64,000 nt of DNA from Actinotignum urinale DSM 15805. GTDB lineage: Bacteria > Actinomycetota > Actinomycetes > Actinomycetales > Actinomycetaceae. How positions within the stretch are numbered: the stretch's first letter is position 1; every line of letters begins with the position of its first letter. The position numbers and the translations under genes were made by a program. This document shows positions 32,289 to 44,109 of this stretch, one piece after another. The notes below the pieces were generated by a model. The model worked only from the letters and a program-made list of their open reading frames with translations, made no database searches and was not told the origin of the DNA. The DNA lies in the NCBI RefSeq assembly GCF_000420445.1, contig NZ_ATUY01000005.1:1-64000 (forward strand). The letters are read 5' to 3'.

Positions 32289-33678
32289 TCTTTTCTTCCT
32301 CACTATCGTGTTCCGTCTCTTTCTTGGCTATACCCGCTTCGCCCCACATATCCCAGTTACTCGTCTCCTCGGTATTCACGTTCACCTTGGATTGGTTCAT
32401 GGAGGCTTGAATAATGGGTGAGCTTCCGGGTTCGTTGGGAGCTATTATTTCCGGAGTCATAATAGATTCACGACGAATGGGTTGCGTATCTGCAGCCCTG
32501 GCTCCACCCTTAGTTGCAGTTTCTGAACGAACAGGATGCCAATTCAATCCCTTCGCTTTGCCTTTCGCGGTATCTTCCGGCGCGCCATCACCAGTTACTC
32601 TGTGCTCCCCGGTAACGACCTGATTAAAATCGCCACGGACATTGTTAGTTACACTGTGCTCTCCGGTGGCAGCCTCATCACTATCGCCACGGACATTATC
32701 AGTTACGCTGTGCTCCCCGATAGTAACCTCATCACTATCGCCACGCTCATCCTCATCTTGTGTGGATGCCACTTCTGGTTCCGTAGGGGAATCAGCAGGT
32801 TCGTTGGTTTCCTCCTGTGCGTCGGAAGTTTCCTCCTCGCTTTCAGGATTTTCCAAAACAATACGATCCTTATCTTGGAGAGGACGTTCACGTAATTCTT
32901 CGGCACGCGGACTGACCGGTAAAATACCGGCACCCAGGGTGTTTAGCGTCAATTCTTTTTGTTCTTCACGCGATACATCAACCGGATCTTTCACCTTGGG
33001 AAGAACGCTTGTTTCTTCAGCAGCTCGCGCCGCGCGACGAGCCTTGGTGCGGGCCCCTGCCTCACGATCCTTGAGTTTCGCCATAACGTGATTTGTTTCA
33101 TGATTCTGACGTCGATTCATATAGAAACCGATGGCTGTCAATATTAAACCAAGGACGCCCACCAGCACCGGCATGGTGCGAGTAGATGTCGATGTCCACG
33201 TGAGTTTCACCGTGGGAATTGCGCCGGACTCCGTCGTCGCAATAATAGATTCATTTCCTGAACTTTTCACGTCATAGGAAAAATCAATTTTGCCGGCATC
33301 TTTCTCGACGTTAAACCACATATCCGAGGTGTCAAGATGTTGAGGTTTCGCTTCGCCATCCTGAATCTTAGTGACCAGTTCATCATCCTTTTTCCCGGTA
33401 ATAACCTGGGTGCGCAAACCCTTCGCGTAGTTGGTGACATCGTCCCCATACCCCGTTGCGACGATAATTTTCTCACTAGACGGCGCGGTGACGGAAATAC
33501 GCACATGCGTTCCACCCATTTCTAACGCGCCCGGTTGCGTGATAACAACACCCTTGCCGTTAGCTGTTGTGGAACCGGATGCGCTCAACGACGATTTAAA
33601 CACCGTGCCGAGTAGCAACCCAATCACCAGGGCAATAAAGCCGACGGCAATAAGAGCTGTTCCCCCGAATTTTTTCAT
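32281..33678 (-). CDS. Two-helix membrane protein with repetitive acidic cytoplasmic tail
   Basis: 465 residues; ATG follows GAGG. Helix 1 at residues 8-28 (LIAVGFIALVIGLLLG), an extracytoplasmic domain of about 130 residues, helix 2 near 170-190 (MPVLVGVLGLILTAIGFYM), then an Arg-rich stretch and a long acidic tail. In the tail an 18-residue unit (GDSDEVTIGEHSVTDNVR) is repeated three times with decay. No function known; actinobacteria have similar two-helix proteins beside such lipoproteins. Confidence 0.75.
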   Translation of the reverse strand: MKKFGGTALIAVGFIALVIGLLLGTVFKSSLSASGSTTANGKGVVITQPGALEMGGTHVRISVTAPSSEKIIVATGYGDDVTNYAKGLRTQVITGKKDDELVTKIQDGEAKPQHLDTSDMWFNVEKDAGKIDFSYDVKSSGNESIIATTESGAIPTVKLTWTSTSTRTMPVLVGVLGLILTAIGFYMNRRQNHETNHVMAKLKDREAGARTKARRAARAAEETSVLPKVKDPVDVSREEQKELTLNTLGAGILPVSPRAEELRERPLQDKDRIVLENPESEEETSDAQEETNEPADSPTEPEVASTQDEDERGDSDEVTIGEHSVTDNVRGDSDEAATGEHSVTNNVRGDFNQVVTGEHRVTGDGAPEDTAKGKAKGLNWHPVRSETATKGGARAADTQPIRRESIMTPEIIAPNEPGSSPIIQASMNQSKVNVNTEETSNWDMWGEAGIAKKETEHDSEEEKNA

Positions 33679-33926
33679 CTTAACCTCTTAACGTGACGCC
33701 CAACACGCATACATGGGCGCAAAATACATACCTCATCTTATAATACCGAAGCTATGTGGAACGGTCATAGTTTTTCCCGCCACTAATGCTGAAGGCGCAA
33801 GAAAAATTCAGTTATTTTTAAGACATTAATGTGTTCTTCTTCCGCTTTTTCAAGACAACATGTGTTTCTCTCCCGACTAACGTAAACTTCCAGTACCCTT
33901 AGATTGAAGATTGAGAAAGGTGCGCC

Positions 33927-35252
33927 ATGACAGAATTTGAGCTATTTCCTACTGTTCGACGAGGGTATGACAAAGCCCAGGTTGACGAATATATTCACCA
34001 GTTAGACGACGCTCTGGGCAGAGCGCGCTCACGACTTGCCGACCTTGATAGTCAATTTCTTCAAGTCTCAGGGCAATTGGCTGAAGCGCAGAAGAAAATT
34101 CAAGAACAGCAACGGCCGTCCTATTCCGGTTTGGGAACACGGCTCGAATCATTGATGCGCTCAGCTGAAACACAGGCGATGGATGTTATAAAACGAGCCA
34201 ATGCCGACGCCAAAAAACTTGTTGAACGCGCCAAACTCTCAGCCACACATCTTACCGATAGCGCCACCACTGAAGCTCAGGAAACCCTCGATAATGCGCG
34301 AAAAGATGCCGAGGATACTCGTGAGCGCGCAACTTCCGAGGCCAATGAGCTCACCGAAAATTCTCAACGAACAGCGCAGAATCTTGTAGAAACTGCAACT
34401 CGTGAAGCCGAGCATATTCGTGCGGTTGTTCGTCATGAGGAAGCAGAAATTCGCACCCAGCTCAAGCATGATGAAGAAAATGCTCGCGCTATCCTCACGA
34501 AAGAATTGACGCAGGCACGCACCAGCACAGAGGATGAAATCGCGCGGATGCGAGCTGAAGCAACTGAGGAAGTTGCTACTTTACGTAAAGAAGCTCAGGA
34601 TGAAACCTTTACTTTACGCGAATCAACGAAGCGCGAGGTTGAGGCGATGCGTAGTGAAGCGGAGGAGTACGCACAAAATGTGCGGCGCCAAGCCGATGAG
34701 GAAACGCAGGCTTTACGAGTAGAAACGGAAAGTTACGTCACCAAGCTACGTACCGATACAGAGCGGGAAATGGCAGACAAGCAGGCCGATGAGGCTGCCG
34801 AGCGTTCTCGTATTGATAAAGAGACTCGCGAAAAACTCAATGCTTTCGTTCATGAAGCAGAAGCTCGTGCAGCTCAGGCTGAACAGAGTGCTCAGGAGGC
34901 AACTCAGAAGGCAAATGATTTGAATACGTCCTCCACCCAGGAAGCAACTCAACGCATTGAGGAAGCCCGCGCTGAAGCCACGCATATTTTGAACGTTGCA
35001 CGTAGTGAAGCTGAACGTATGCGCACGGATGCACGTGAAGAAGCCTCGGCTATGCGTGAAAGTGCCAATGCGGAAGTTGCTGGATTGAAGGAACAACACG
35101 CCCTTCTGTCTACATATATTGAGGATATGCGTGGCCTTCTTTCTTCATCGAACGTCCCTCTTGCTCTGCAAGAAATTGTTGAGAGTGGCGAAGATAAAGC
35201 AGAATTAAACAAGGCTAGTGAGGAAGGCGTACAGGAAGGCGAAGCTCACTAA
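33927..35252 (+). CDS. DivIVA-domain long coiled-coil protein
   Basis: 441 residues; ATG after GAAAGG. Residues 3-40 (FELFPTVRRGYDKAQVDEYIHQLDDALGR is interrupted only by ordinary changes) are the DivIVA N-terminal membrane-binding motif. From about 75 to 420 it is one continuous coiled coil rich in Ala, Glu, Arg and Thr (DARKDAEDTRERATSEANEL-like heptads). Such proteins mark poles or septa and organise cell-wall growth. It lacks a second domain and is longer than Wag31, so it may be a Scy/filament-like scaffold rather than DivIVA itself. Confidence 0.8.
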   Translation: MTEFELFPTVRRGYDKAQVDEYIHQLDDALGRARSRLADLDSQFLQVSGQLAEAQKKIQEQQRPSYSGLGTRLESLMRSAETQAMDVIKRANADAKKLVERAKLSATHLTDSATTEAQETLDNARKDAEDTRERATSEANELTENSQRTAQNLVETATREAEHIRAVVRHEEAEIRTQLKHDEENARAILTKELTQARTSTEDEIARMRAEATEEVATLRKEAQDETFTLRESTKREVEAMRSEAEEYAQNVRRQADEETQALRVETESYVTKLRTDTEREMADKQADEAAERSRIDKETREKLNAFVHEAEARAAQAEQSAQEATQKANDLNTSSTQEATQRIEEARAEATHILNVARSEAERMRTDAREEASAMRESANAEVAGLKEQHALLSTYIEDMRGLLSSSNVPLALQEIVESGEDKAELNKASEEGVQEGEAH

Positions 35253-35287
35253 AACAATGGTGAGCGCATGTTAAATATTCGCATTCT

Positions 35288-35572
35288 TTAACGTCGCCCA
35301 CGATGTTGCCAACAACTGGGGTGCCAATGCCTGCGTGAATCCACGCCGTATTGAGCACCCCAAATAGTATCTTCCGTCCATGCCACAACATTTTTAGCGC
35401 CAACGGGAATAATTCCCTGGCATCCCGGGCAGACGTATTCTTTTTGCGCTCGGTTACCCCGATGAACTTTGTAGGTAGCGCCGTTTTTGCCCTCTTCATA
35501 GGTGAAACCACCCATGGCAGCACGCACATTGAGCGGCTTGACGGGACGTTGATATTTTTTCAAGCGACGCAT
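35288..35572 (-). CDS. Small actinobacterial zinc-ribbon protein
   Basis: 94 residues with CPGCQGIIPVGAKNVVAW and a later RRHWHPSCW, giving CxxC plus His/Cys as a likely zinc site. The family is widespread in actinobacteria, sometimes mislabelled ATP/GTP-binding; its role is unknown. Convergent with the DivIVA-like gene. Confidence 0.8.
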   Translation of the reverse strand: MRRLKKYQRPVKPLNVRAAMGGFTYEEGKNGATYKVHRGNRAQKEYVCPGCQGIIPVGAKNVVAWTEDTIWGAQYGVDSRRHWHPSCWQHRGRR

Positions 35573-35668
35573 GTAGCTACTGTAACGCTTTTATTGGAGA
35601 TCTGCTCATTTGGCGTCGAATGCCACAGGTGCGAATCGAAAACCACCCCGAAACACGACGGGAATAAC

Positions 35669-35808
35669 TACCGCGGAACTTCCCGGCTTACCTACCGCAA
35701 CTTACCACTGGGCATGAACAGCTCGTGGCTCATTTTAGCGCGGAACTTCGCCGTCAAGTTACCGTGAACTTCGCCGTCAGTTCGGCGCATGTTACCGCGG
35801 AACTTCCC
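35669..35808. repeat. Degenerate copies of the nagA 3' end
   Basis: TACCGCGGAACTTCCC at 35793-35808 is the last codons (REVPR) and part of the stop of nagA. It occurs exactly at 35669-35684, and in altered form at 35736 (AGCGCGGAACTTCGCC) and 35761 (ACCGTGAACTTCGCC). Confidence 0.75.
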
Positions 35809-37093
35809 TACCCGCTCGATACACTTTGAGAAGATCTAGCCCCTCAGACCCACACACCAACACATCCGCACGTTTGCCCACAGCCAACTCTCCTACGTTC
35901 TCCAACCCCATCACGCGCGCCGGATTCATAGTCGCCATCTGCACACAATCAACCAGCCTCACCCCGGATTCATAGAGTGCTCGCACAATATCGAGCAAAA
36001 ACCATGTGCCACCCGCAAGATTTCCGCCCCGCAATCGCGCAATCCCCTCTACCACATTCGTTTGAAGCCCGCCCAGCTCGTAGGTGCCGTCCGGCATTCC
36101 CGCGGCCGCAATAGCGTCGCTAATAAGACACACTCGGTCCGGCCCCAAAATATCAATAATATTGCGTACTAACCCCATGGACACGTGTTTTCCGTCGGCA
36201 ATAAATTCGACCATCGCTTCATCGCGAGCCGCTGCTGCCAAAAATTCCCCAATCGGCCCGGGACTACGGTGCCGAAGTTCGCGCATCGCATTAAAAAGGT
36301 GATTCACGACCGGCACCCGCGCACTACCCCGCTCCCGCAATAATCCCACCGCGTAATCGTTAAGACCGTGCGCGTCTTGTGCCATGCAATGTGTATGCCC
36401 CCACGTTGGAATAAGCCCACGCCCAATAATGTGCGAAACAACCGCGTCCGCTCCCTCTATTTCAGGAGCAAAAGCCATCCCATAGGCGTATCCACGGGTC
36501 GCATTAATGATTCGATCTGCTACCTGCACGCTGGGCTCAATAATATGTGCAGGATTTTGCGCGCCCGCTCGCTGGTGGGACAAAAATGGGCCCTCAATCA
36601 TAATTTGAGAAATGACGCCCTTATCTGCCGCATCCGCAAGTAACCCGGCAGTAATTTCCATACGTCGCACGCTCATCGTCGTCATTGCCGCGCCTATGGA
36701 AGTAGTTCCGTTGCGGAAATGTTCGTGCGCCCCGCGTTCAATGTCCCCAAGCGTCGTGGCATCGGGGAAAGAAACTCCCCCTCCTCCGTGAACGTGTTCG
36801 TCGACGAGCCCGGGCATAATAATGTTCCGTGTAGGTGCCGGTAGCGTTACGTTATCTGGTACCGTAGCCCCGCCCGCGCTGGTTTTTTCTTTATTGTTAC
36901 GACGATATACTGCCGCCACGGTCCGGTTCTCTTCACAGGTTACGGAACCTTTAGCCACTAGTGCTTTAAAGTGCTCGACCTCGCCGACGAAAATAATTTC
37001 GTCGCCTTCCCAGGCACACACCCCATCATCAATAATCCCCGAAGAAACAACAATTTGACCGCGCTCAATAACCATAGCCATAACCATAACCAT
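35792..37093 (-). CDS. nagA: N-acetylglucosamine-6-phosphate deacetylase
   Basis: 433 residues. Metal and substrate motifs: VDEHVHGGGG near 97, MIEGPFLSHQRAGAQNP near 170, THCMAQD, HLFNAMRELRHR, FIADGKHVS near 300 and LISDAIAAAGMPDG. It converts GlcNAc-6-P to glucosamine-6-P during amino-sugar recycling. The start lies in a run of four in-frame ATG codons within a GGTTAT repeat, and no clear ribosome site selects one. No nagB or transporter is adjacent. Confidence 0.93.
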   Translation of the reverse strand: MVMVMAMVIERGQIVVSSGIIDDGVCAWEGDEIIFVGEVEHFKALVAKGSVTCEENRTVAAVYRRNNKEKTSAGGATVPDNVTLPAPTRNIIMPGLVDEHVHGGGGVSFPDATTLGDIERGAHEHFRNGTTSIGAAMTTMSVRRMEITAGLLADAADKGVISQIMIEGPFLSHQRAGAQNPAHIIEPSVQVADRIINATRGYAYGMAFAPEIEGADAVVSHIIGRGLIPTWGHTHCMAQDAHGLNDYAVGLLRERGSARVPVVNHLFNAMRELRHRSPGPIGEFLAAAARDEAMVEFIADGKHVSMGLVRNIIDILGPDRVCLISDAIAAAGMPDGTYELGGLQTNVVEGIARLRGGNLAGGTWFLLDIVRALYESGVRLVDCVQMATMNPARVMGLENVGELAVGKRADVLVCGSEGLDLLKVYRAGREVPR

Positions 37094-37190
37094 ACCGCAC
37101 TGTGACGCCTAACTCATTTTTAATAAGTGGGGACACGCAATATCCCGAAACACGCGACTTTCAGCGCCACACCCCCCCTGCGTGCAACGC

Positions 37191-37886
37191 CTAAAACAAC
37201 CGATCCTCGACGTTATCGAGGCCACGCATATCGTCGTAATCTAAAATTAAACATTCCAAACCGCGATCTTCGGCTAATGTGCGCGCCTGCGGTTTAATCT
37301 CCTGCGCCGCAAAAACTCCACGAATGGGTTGTAGCAGTGGGTCGCGCCCCAGGAGCTCCATGTATCGCGTGAGTTGCTCCACCCCGTCAATTTCACCGCG
37401 CCGCTTAATTTCGACGGCAATAAACCCGCCACGCGAATCTTGAACCATGAGGTCCACCGGCCCAATCGCCGTTGGATATTCACGACGAACAAGTTGCGCC
37501 CCTTTTTCCACACGGTCAACCTGCTCTGCAAGAAGTTTTTGAAGATGGGCTTCTACCCCGTCTTTCACAAGTCCCGGTTCAATTCCGAGGTCGCGCGCAA
37601 TATCGTCGTAAATCTCGTAAATACATATCACGAGTTTGTCGTCAGTTTTGGTGTTGCGCACTTCCCAGACGCTAGTGATTCCCGCATCGAGTTCGTCTTG
37701 GCTGGGTTCGCGCTCACTCATAACGTTTGGCGCCATCATCCAGTTGAGGGGTTTGTAGGAGCCGGTGTCTGCGTGGACGAGCACGCTACCGTCAGCTTTT
37801 ATCATAATGAGGCGGTCGGCCACTTCGAGATGTGCATCGAGTCGGCCGGAGTAATCAACGGAACAGTGTGTAAATATGAGGCGCAT
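37191..37886 (-). CDS. nucS: Mismatch endonuclease NucS/EndoMS
   Basis: 231 residues from the second ATG ([16 protein letters not shown]), where homologues begin; the first is three codons upstream. The N-terminal DNA-binding half includes [20 protein letters not shown]. The C-terminal nuclease half has [20 protein letters not shown], a PD-(D/E)XK site, with [17 protein letters not shown]. It cuts both strands at mismatches and replaces MutS/MutL in actinobacteria. The very C-terminus (EDRLF) resembles a sliding-clamp-binding end. Confidence 0.95.
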   Translation of the reverse strand: MRLIFTHCSVDYSGRLDAHLEVADRLIMIKADGSVLVHADTGSYKPLNWMMAPNVMSEREPSQDELDAGITSVWEVRNTKTDDKLVICIYEIYDDIARDLGIEPGLVKDGVEAHLQKLLAEQVDRVEKGAQLVRREYPTAIGPVDLMVQDSRGGFIAVEIKRRGEIDGVEQLTRYMELLGRDPLLQPIRGVFAAQEIKPQARTLAEDRGLECLILDYDDMRGLDNVEDRLF

Positions 37887-37929
37887 AGTCGTCATTCTAA
37901 GCGCAGACCCACAGAAAACCTAGGGCAAG

Positions 37930-37957
37930 AAAAAAGGCGTGAAAACCTTCACGCCTT
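37930..37957 (-). terminator. Rho-independent terminator of the atp operon
   Basis: On the minus strand AAGGCGTGAA, loop GGTT, TTCACGCCTT, then a run of Ts. It lies just past the stop of the DUF2550 gene. Confidence 0.85.
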
Positions 37958-37970
37958 ATAGGGGACACCC

Positions 37971-38378
37971 CTACTCAAGCTCAAAGAGCGCGATCTCGCC
38001 CATGGGCGGCGCAGAATCCGCCCAGGCGACCATCGTCGTATATACGGGGTGGGACATTGCGAGCATAATGTCCCTATTTTTGGCCAAAACCTTAATAATA
38101 ACGGCGTCCTCGGTTTCATTCACAACAGTTGTGTCCAAGGTACGCCGGCTTATAGAAAATTTTGGTTTCATGGAGAGGCTACGGATTGCGTACCACTCCA
38201 GATTTTCTTGGCAAAAGAACAAAATTCCTGTGTGCCACGCACCGTTACCTGTACGTGCGGCGCATTGCGAGGAACCCATCATGGAGAGCAGATGGCGCAC
38301 TCTCCACAAAAAATAGATAAGGAGCACGAACAGTATCACAGCTATTACTCCGAGCAGAGAAAACACCGTGTATACCAT
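37971..38378 (-). CDS. DUF2550 family membrane protein
   Basis: 135 residues. One N-terminal helix (VFSLLGVIAVILFVLLIYFLW), a basic stretch, then a small soluble domain (NGAWHTGILFFCQENLEWYA, ISRRTLDTT). Actinobacteria keep this gene directly after atpC, and here the gap is 26 bases with a shared terminator, so it is co-transcribed with ATP synthase. Its role is unknown. Confidence 0.9.
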   Translation of the reverse strand: MVYTVFSLLGVIAVILFVLLIYFLWRVRHLLSMMGSSQCAARTGNGAWHTGILFFCQENLEWYAIRSLSMKPKFSISRRTLDTTVVNETEDAVIIKVLAKNRDIMLAMSHPVYTTMVAWADSAPPMGEIALFELE

Positions 38379-38404
38379 TCGTGCTCCTTATCAGCTTTCG
38401 TCAA

Positions 38405-38670
38405 CTATGCTTTGGAATCGTATTCCACAGTATCGGCGACGATAATGATCTGATTGGCTGAAAGGCTTGCGAATGCGTCTCCTTCAATCTCAAAAATGCG
38501 CTGAACGCCCTGAGCGTCGTTAACAATAACCTGTCCTTTTTCCAACAGTGTAAGGAACGGCGTATGGTTCGTCATAATACCGAGGGAGCCACCTTGCCCT
38601 GGGACAATCACCTGAGTTGCGTCTCCGCGCCAGCACAGTTCTTTTTGTGACACGATTTCAACATCAAGCA

Positions 38671-38671
<1 letters not shown>
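38405..38671 (-). CDS. atpC: ATP synthase epsilon subunit
   Basis: 88 residues covering only the N-terminal beta domain (VIVPGQGGSLGIMTNHTPFL). The helical C-terminal hairpin of longer homologues is absent, as in many actinobacteria, so inhibition by that hairpin is not expected. It overlaps the atpD stop by one base. Confidence 0.96.
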
Positions 38672-40143
<1,472 letters not shown>

Positions 40144-41076
40144 TTATCCATTGCTGAGCGCGTCAGCACCCGAGACGATTTCGGTAATCTCTGTTGTAAT
40201 TTCTGCCTGGCGGGCGTTATTAGCCAAACGCGTGTACTTTTCAATGAGTTCACTGGCGTTATCTGTTGCTGCGTGCATTGCCTGCTGGCGTGATGCCAAT
40301 TCGGATGCCGCAGCCATCAGAAGGATCGTGCTAATACGCTTACGTACATACATCGGAATGAGTTTTCCGAAGATTGCCCGTGGTGACGGTTCGTATTCGT
40401 AGAGGGGTTCGACGTTTTCGATATTTCCACCCGAATATTCGGAACCGGTATCTTCCAGGTCGCCCTGTCCATAATCGACGATTGTCAACGGCAACATGTG
40501 GCGTACCTGAACAGCTTGGTTCACCATTGATTCGAAACGTGTAAAGACGACGTGAACTTCTGCTACCCCGCCCTGATCGGCAGGTGCGGAGAACGCATCC
40601 AGTAATGTGCGCGCAATATCGTCGGACTGATCCGGATCGGGTTTATCGGAAAAACCAGTCCAGGACTGTTCTACCTTAATACCTCGGAATCCGAAATATT
40701 GCACGCCTCGCCTGCCGGCCACGTACAATACGGGTTCTTTGCCTTCTTCGCGCAGTGTTGCCATCGTGTTTTCTGCTTCACGCAACACGTTAGCCGAATA
40801 CGCACCCGCCATTCCTCGATCTGATGTTACGACGAGGAGCGCTATACGATTCGTATCCGTGCGTTCATTGAGAAGTGGATTTTCCGTATCGAAGTTGTGG
40901 CGTCCGACCAAGCCGAGGGCACGCGTAACGGCACGTGCATAGGGATCAAGCCCCTGTGCCGCTCGCCGTGCCTGGCCAATACGTGAGGCGGCAATGAGCT
41001 CCATGGCGCGAAACACCTTTTGAAGGGTGGATGTTGCCCTAATTTTGCTCTTGTAAATCCTCTGTTCGCCGGCCAT
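40144..41076 (-). CDS. atpG: ATP synthase gamma subunit
   Basis: 310 residues. N-terminal helix RIYKSKIRATSTLQKVFRAM and C-terminal helix MHAATDNASELIEKYTRLAN, between which lies the Rossmann-like part (VTSDRGMAGAYSANVL). It also has the actinobacterial insertion rich in acidic residues (DLEDTGSEYSGGNIENVEPL). The central shaft of F1. Confidence 0.98.
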   Translation of the reverse strand: MAGEQRIYKSKIRATSTLQKVFRAMELIAASRIGQARRAAQGLDPYARAVTRALGLVGRHNFDTENPLLNERTDTNRIALLVVTSDRGMAGAYSANVLREAENTMATLREEGKEPVLYVAGRRGVQYFGFRGIKVEQSWTGFSDKPDPDQSDDIARTLLDAFSAPADQGGVAEVHVVFTRFESMVNQAVQVRHMLPLTIVDYGQGDLEDTGSEYSGGNIENVEPLYEYEPSPRAIFGKLIPMYVRKRISTILLMAAASELASRQQAMHAATDNASELIEKYTRLANNARQAEITTEITEIVSGADALSNG

Positions 41077-41079
41077 AAG

Positions 41080-42699
41080 TTAATCCTTTACCGGACGGGT
41101 AATGGTTTCACGTTCGTGTTCGACAACAACATCTTCTTCCGTCCCAATATGTTCGGCGGTGCGGTAGGAAACGTTGAAGCCGTTGATAAGCTCAGCAAGT
41201 TCCTCTTCCATCTCGGAGGTGAGATTTCCGGTTTCCTTAATGGTTTGCAGGATCTTTGCGTTGTGGCGAACGTAGTCGAGCATGCGTGCTTCCCAATCGT
41301 GGACTTTATCGACGGGGATGTCGTCAAGATAGCCCTTTGATCCTGCCCACACGGAAACAACCTGGTTTTCAATGGCGTAGGGCTCGTACTGACCCTGTTT
41401 CAACAGTTCCATCAAACGTTCACCGCGAACGAGCTGCTGGCGTGTTGCTGGATCAAGATCGGAAGCGAACATTGCGAATGCCGCCTGGGCGCGGTACTGC
41501 GCCAAAGTAATCTTGAGCGTACCAGCAACTTTCTTCATCGCCTTAATCTGGGCGTCACCACCTACACGGGAAACGGAAATACCGACGTCAACAGCCGGAC
41601 GCTGGTTCGCGTTGAACAAATCCGACTGGAGGAAGATCTGGCCGTCCGTAATGGAAATAACGTTGGTGGGAATATATGCGGAAACGTCATTAGCTTTTGT
41701 TTCGACGATGGGCAGGCCTGTCATGGAACCGCCACCGAGGTCATCGGAAAGCTTCGCACAACGTTCAAGGAGGCGTGAGTGGAGGTAGAAGACATCACCG
41801 GGGTAAGCTTCACGTCCCGGCGGACGGCGAAGAAGAAGGGAAACTGCACGGTATGCTTCAGCCTGCTTGGAAAGATCGTCGAAAACAATGAGAACGTGCT
41901 TTCCTGCATACATCCAATGCTGGCCAATAGCGGAGCCGGTGTAGGGTGCTAGATACTTGAAACCTGCCGGGTCGGATGCCGGGGATGCCACAATCGTCGT
42001 GTATTCTAGGGCGCCGTGGCGTGCGAGGGTTCCGCGAACACCGGCAATTGTGGAGCCTTTTTGCCCGATAGCGACGTAAATGCAACGTACCTGCTTGGTA
42101 GGATCTCCGCTTTCCCAGTTTTCGCGCTGGTTAAGAATGGTGTCGATGGCGAGAGCGGTTTTACCGGTCTGGCGGTCACCAATAATCAGCTGGCGCTGAC
42201 CGCGACCAATGGGGGTCATGGAGTCAACGGCTTTCAAGCCTGTTTCCAAAGGTTCGTGGACGGACTTACGCATCATCACGCCAGGAGCCTGAAGTTCAAG
42301 GGCTCGTGTTCCGTCAAGGTTTTCAATTTTTCCGAGTCCGTCAATAGGATTACCGAGGGGGTCAACGACGCGCCCCAAGTATCCATCTCCAACGGGAACG
42401 GAAAGAACTTCACCTGTTCTGCGTACTTCCTGGCCTTCTTCAATTGTGGAGAAATCACCAAGAACGACGACACCGATTTCGCGTTCTTCCAAATTCATTG
42501 CCAGACCGCGGGTGCCATCTTCGAACACCAACAGTTCGTTTGCCATAGCCCCAGGGAGTCCGGATACGCGAGCAATACCGTCGGCCGTCATGGTGACGTG
42601 GCCTACCTGCTCACTTTCCGACGTATCGGGGGTATAGCTGCGCACGAAGTTATCGAGCGCTGCCCGGATATCCTCGGGCTTGATAGTCAAATCAGCCAT
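41080..42699 (-). CDS. atpA: ATP synthase alpha subunit
   Basis: 539 residues. [14 protein letters not shown] near 175, [16 protein letters not shown], and SISDGQIFL-type [15 protein letters not shown] near 350. The C-terminal extension past 510 is short and charged ([19 protein letters not shown]), as in related actinobacteria. It is the non-catalytic nucleotide-binding subunit. Confidence 0.99.
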   Translation of the reverse strand: MADLTIKPEDIRAALDNFVRSYTPDTSESEQVGHVTMTADGIARVSGLPGAMANELLVFEDGTRGLAMNLEEREIGVVVLGDFSTIEEGQEVRRTGEVLSVPVGDGYLGRVVDPLGNPIDGLGKIENLDGTRALELQAPGVMMRKSVHEPLETGLKAVDSMTPIGRGQRQLIIGDRQTGKTALAIDTILNQRENWESGDPTKQVRCIYVAIGQKGSTIAGVRGTLARHGALEYTTIVASPASDPAGFKYLAPYTGSAIGQHWMYAGKHVLIVFDDLSKQAEAYRAVSLLLRRPPGREAYPGDVFYLHSRLLERCAKLSDDLGGGSMTGLPIVETKANDVSAYIPTNVISITDGQIFLQSDLFNANQRPAVDVGISVSRVGGDAQIKAMKKVAGTLKITLAQYRAQAAFAMFASDLDPATRQQLVRGERLMELLKQGQYEPYAIENQVVSVWAGSKGYLDDIPVDKVHDWEARMLDYVRHNAKILQTIKETGNLTSEMEEELAELINGFNVSYRTAEHIGTEEDVVVEHERETITRPVKD

Positions 42700-42709
42700 T
42701 CCTTATTCC

Positions 42710-43552
42710 TTACCTGATGGGCGACACTTGAGCCGCGCCACCTACGATTTTTTCGCGTACGTTGTTGATTCGTGACAGCAAACTTGCGTCAATAACTTCT
42801 GATCCGCATTGCACTTTCAGCCCACCGACAATAGTGGGATCCACCGTCGTATATATGACGATTTTCTTCTTATAAAGTGCGGACAGTGCGGAAGCTAACC
42901 GTGTTTTTTGTTCTTCAGTAAGCTCTGTTGCACTCCACACGGCCGCCGCGAAGGTATTTGATGTCTTCGCGGCGAGAACGATCATGCGAACAAGAGAGTC
43001 CGTCACGGGACGAACATCTGCGGTTTGCACGGCCTGTGCGAGGAGAATCTGTGCTTCTTCTGAGATACTGGAGAAGACGTTTCGAGCTAGTTCTTGGCGT
43101 GCTTCTACCGAGTAATCTTCAAAGGTTGAGAGTGTGACTCGCAGTGCGGTTTGCGCCGTGAGGACACGACGAACCTGGTGGAGCTCATCTTCTACTGCAT
43201 TAAGGCGTCCATCTTGACCAGAATAGTAAAGTACGGAACGAATTCCGAGATTTTCGACGGTTTCAACGAGATCCTCATCAGCCGACCATGGGAGGCTTGC
43301 CGCGCTATGCAGAATGTTGTGGACATCGTCTGAAATTTTTCCACCAAAAAGATCATCAACCAGCTTCACGCGACTTTCTGTATCGCGTGTTGAATCTGCA
43401 AGAGCCGACGCTACTGCCGGTACCTGGTGGAGAGCACGCGAAGCCATAAACAGTTCTCGTGCGAAAATGAAATCCATTGCTTCGCGAGAACTGAGGGTAT
43501 CATTCCATGCGACAACAAGAGTTGCAGCTGACTGTTTGCTCGTTGACCTCAT
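42710..43552 (-). CDS. atpH: ATP synthase delta subunit
   Basis: 280 residues, within the larger actinobacterial size range. The delta fold is seen in the C-terminal half (SATELTEEQKTRLASALSAL, YTTVDPTIVGGLKVQCGSEV, DASLLSRINNVREKI). Unlike mycobacteria, atpF and atpH are separate genes here. It forms the peripheral stalk joint. It starts 2 bases after atpF. Confidence 0.97.
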   Translation of the reverse strand: MRSTSKQSAATLVVAWNDTLSSREAMDFIFARELFMASRALHQVPAVASALADSTRDTESRVKLVDDLFGGKISDDVHNILHSAASLPWSADEDLVETVENLGIRSVLYYSGQDGRLNAVEDELHQVRRVLTAQTALRVTLSTFEDYSVEARQELARNVFSSISEEAQILLAQAVQTADVRPVTDSLVRMIVLAAKTSNTFAAAVWSATELTEEQKTRLASALSALYKKKIVIYTTVDPTIVGGLKVQCGSEVIDASLLSRINNVREKIVGGAAQVSPIR

Positions 43553-43554
43553 AC

Positions 43555-44097
43555 CTAGTTCCGACTTCCTTGAGCGAAGGCGTTAGCCTCTAGCTGATCG
43601 AGGAAGGAATCCACGACACTCTTATTGACGGACGGATCTAGCTTGACCTGCTCGCCAACAATTTTTCCGGCGAGTGTGGAGGCAACAGCCCCAACATCTG
43701 CACGAAGATGGCGTGCGGCAGCTTCTGTGTCCGCTTTAATCTGAGCTTGGGCCGCTTCAGTGATTCGGCGACTTTCTTCCGTGGCTTCCTGCTGTGCGCG
43801 AGCGATGATGTCTTTAGCGTTTTCCTGGGCGGTTGTACGAATTTTCGCCGCTTCACGAAGTGCGTCTTCTCGTTCATTCGCCATGGTTTTACGCTCGGCA
43901 GCGACCTGCTCTAGGGCTCGATCAGCCGCCGCGAGACCATCTTCGATTTTCTCGCGTCGTTCGTCCAACATCTTTGAAAATGACGGCCATGCGAATTTGA
44001 AAATCGCAATGGCGACAATAACAAAGGCAACGGTTCCCCAAATAAGATCCGCTGGTGCTGGAAGAAGAATATTACTGTGTTCTTCAGCAAGAATCAT
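43555..44097 (-). CDS. atpF: ATP synthase b subunit
   Basis: 180 residues. One N-terminal helix (IWGTVAFVIVAIAIFKFAWP) and a long Ala/Glu/Arg-rich helix (ERREKIEDGLAAADRALEQV). Peripheral stalk. Confidence 0.98.
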   Translation of the reverse strand: MILAEEHSNILLPAPADLIWGTVAFVIVAIAIFKFAWPSFSKMLDERREKIEDGLAAADRALEQVAAERKTMANEREDALREAAKIRTTAQENAKDIIARAQQEATEESRRITEAAQAQIKADTEAAARHLRADVGAVASTLAGKIVGEQVKLDPSVNKSVVDSFLDQLEANAFAQGSRN

Positions 44098-44109
44098 GGG
44101 CTACTCAGC

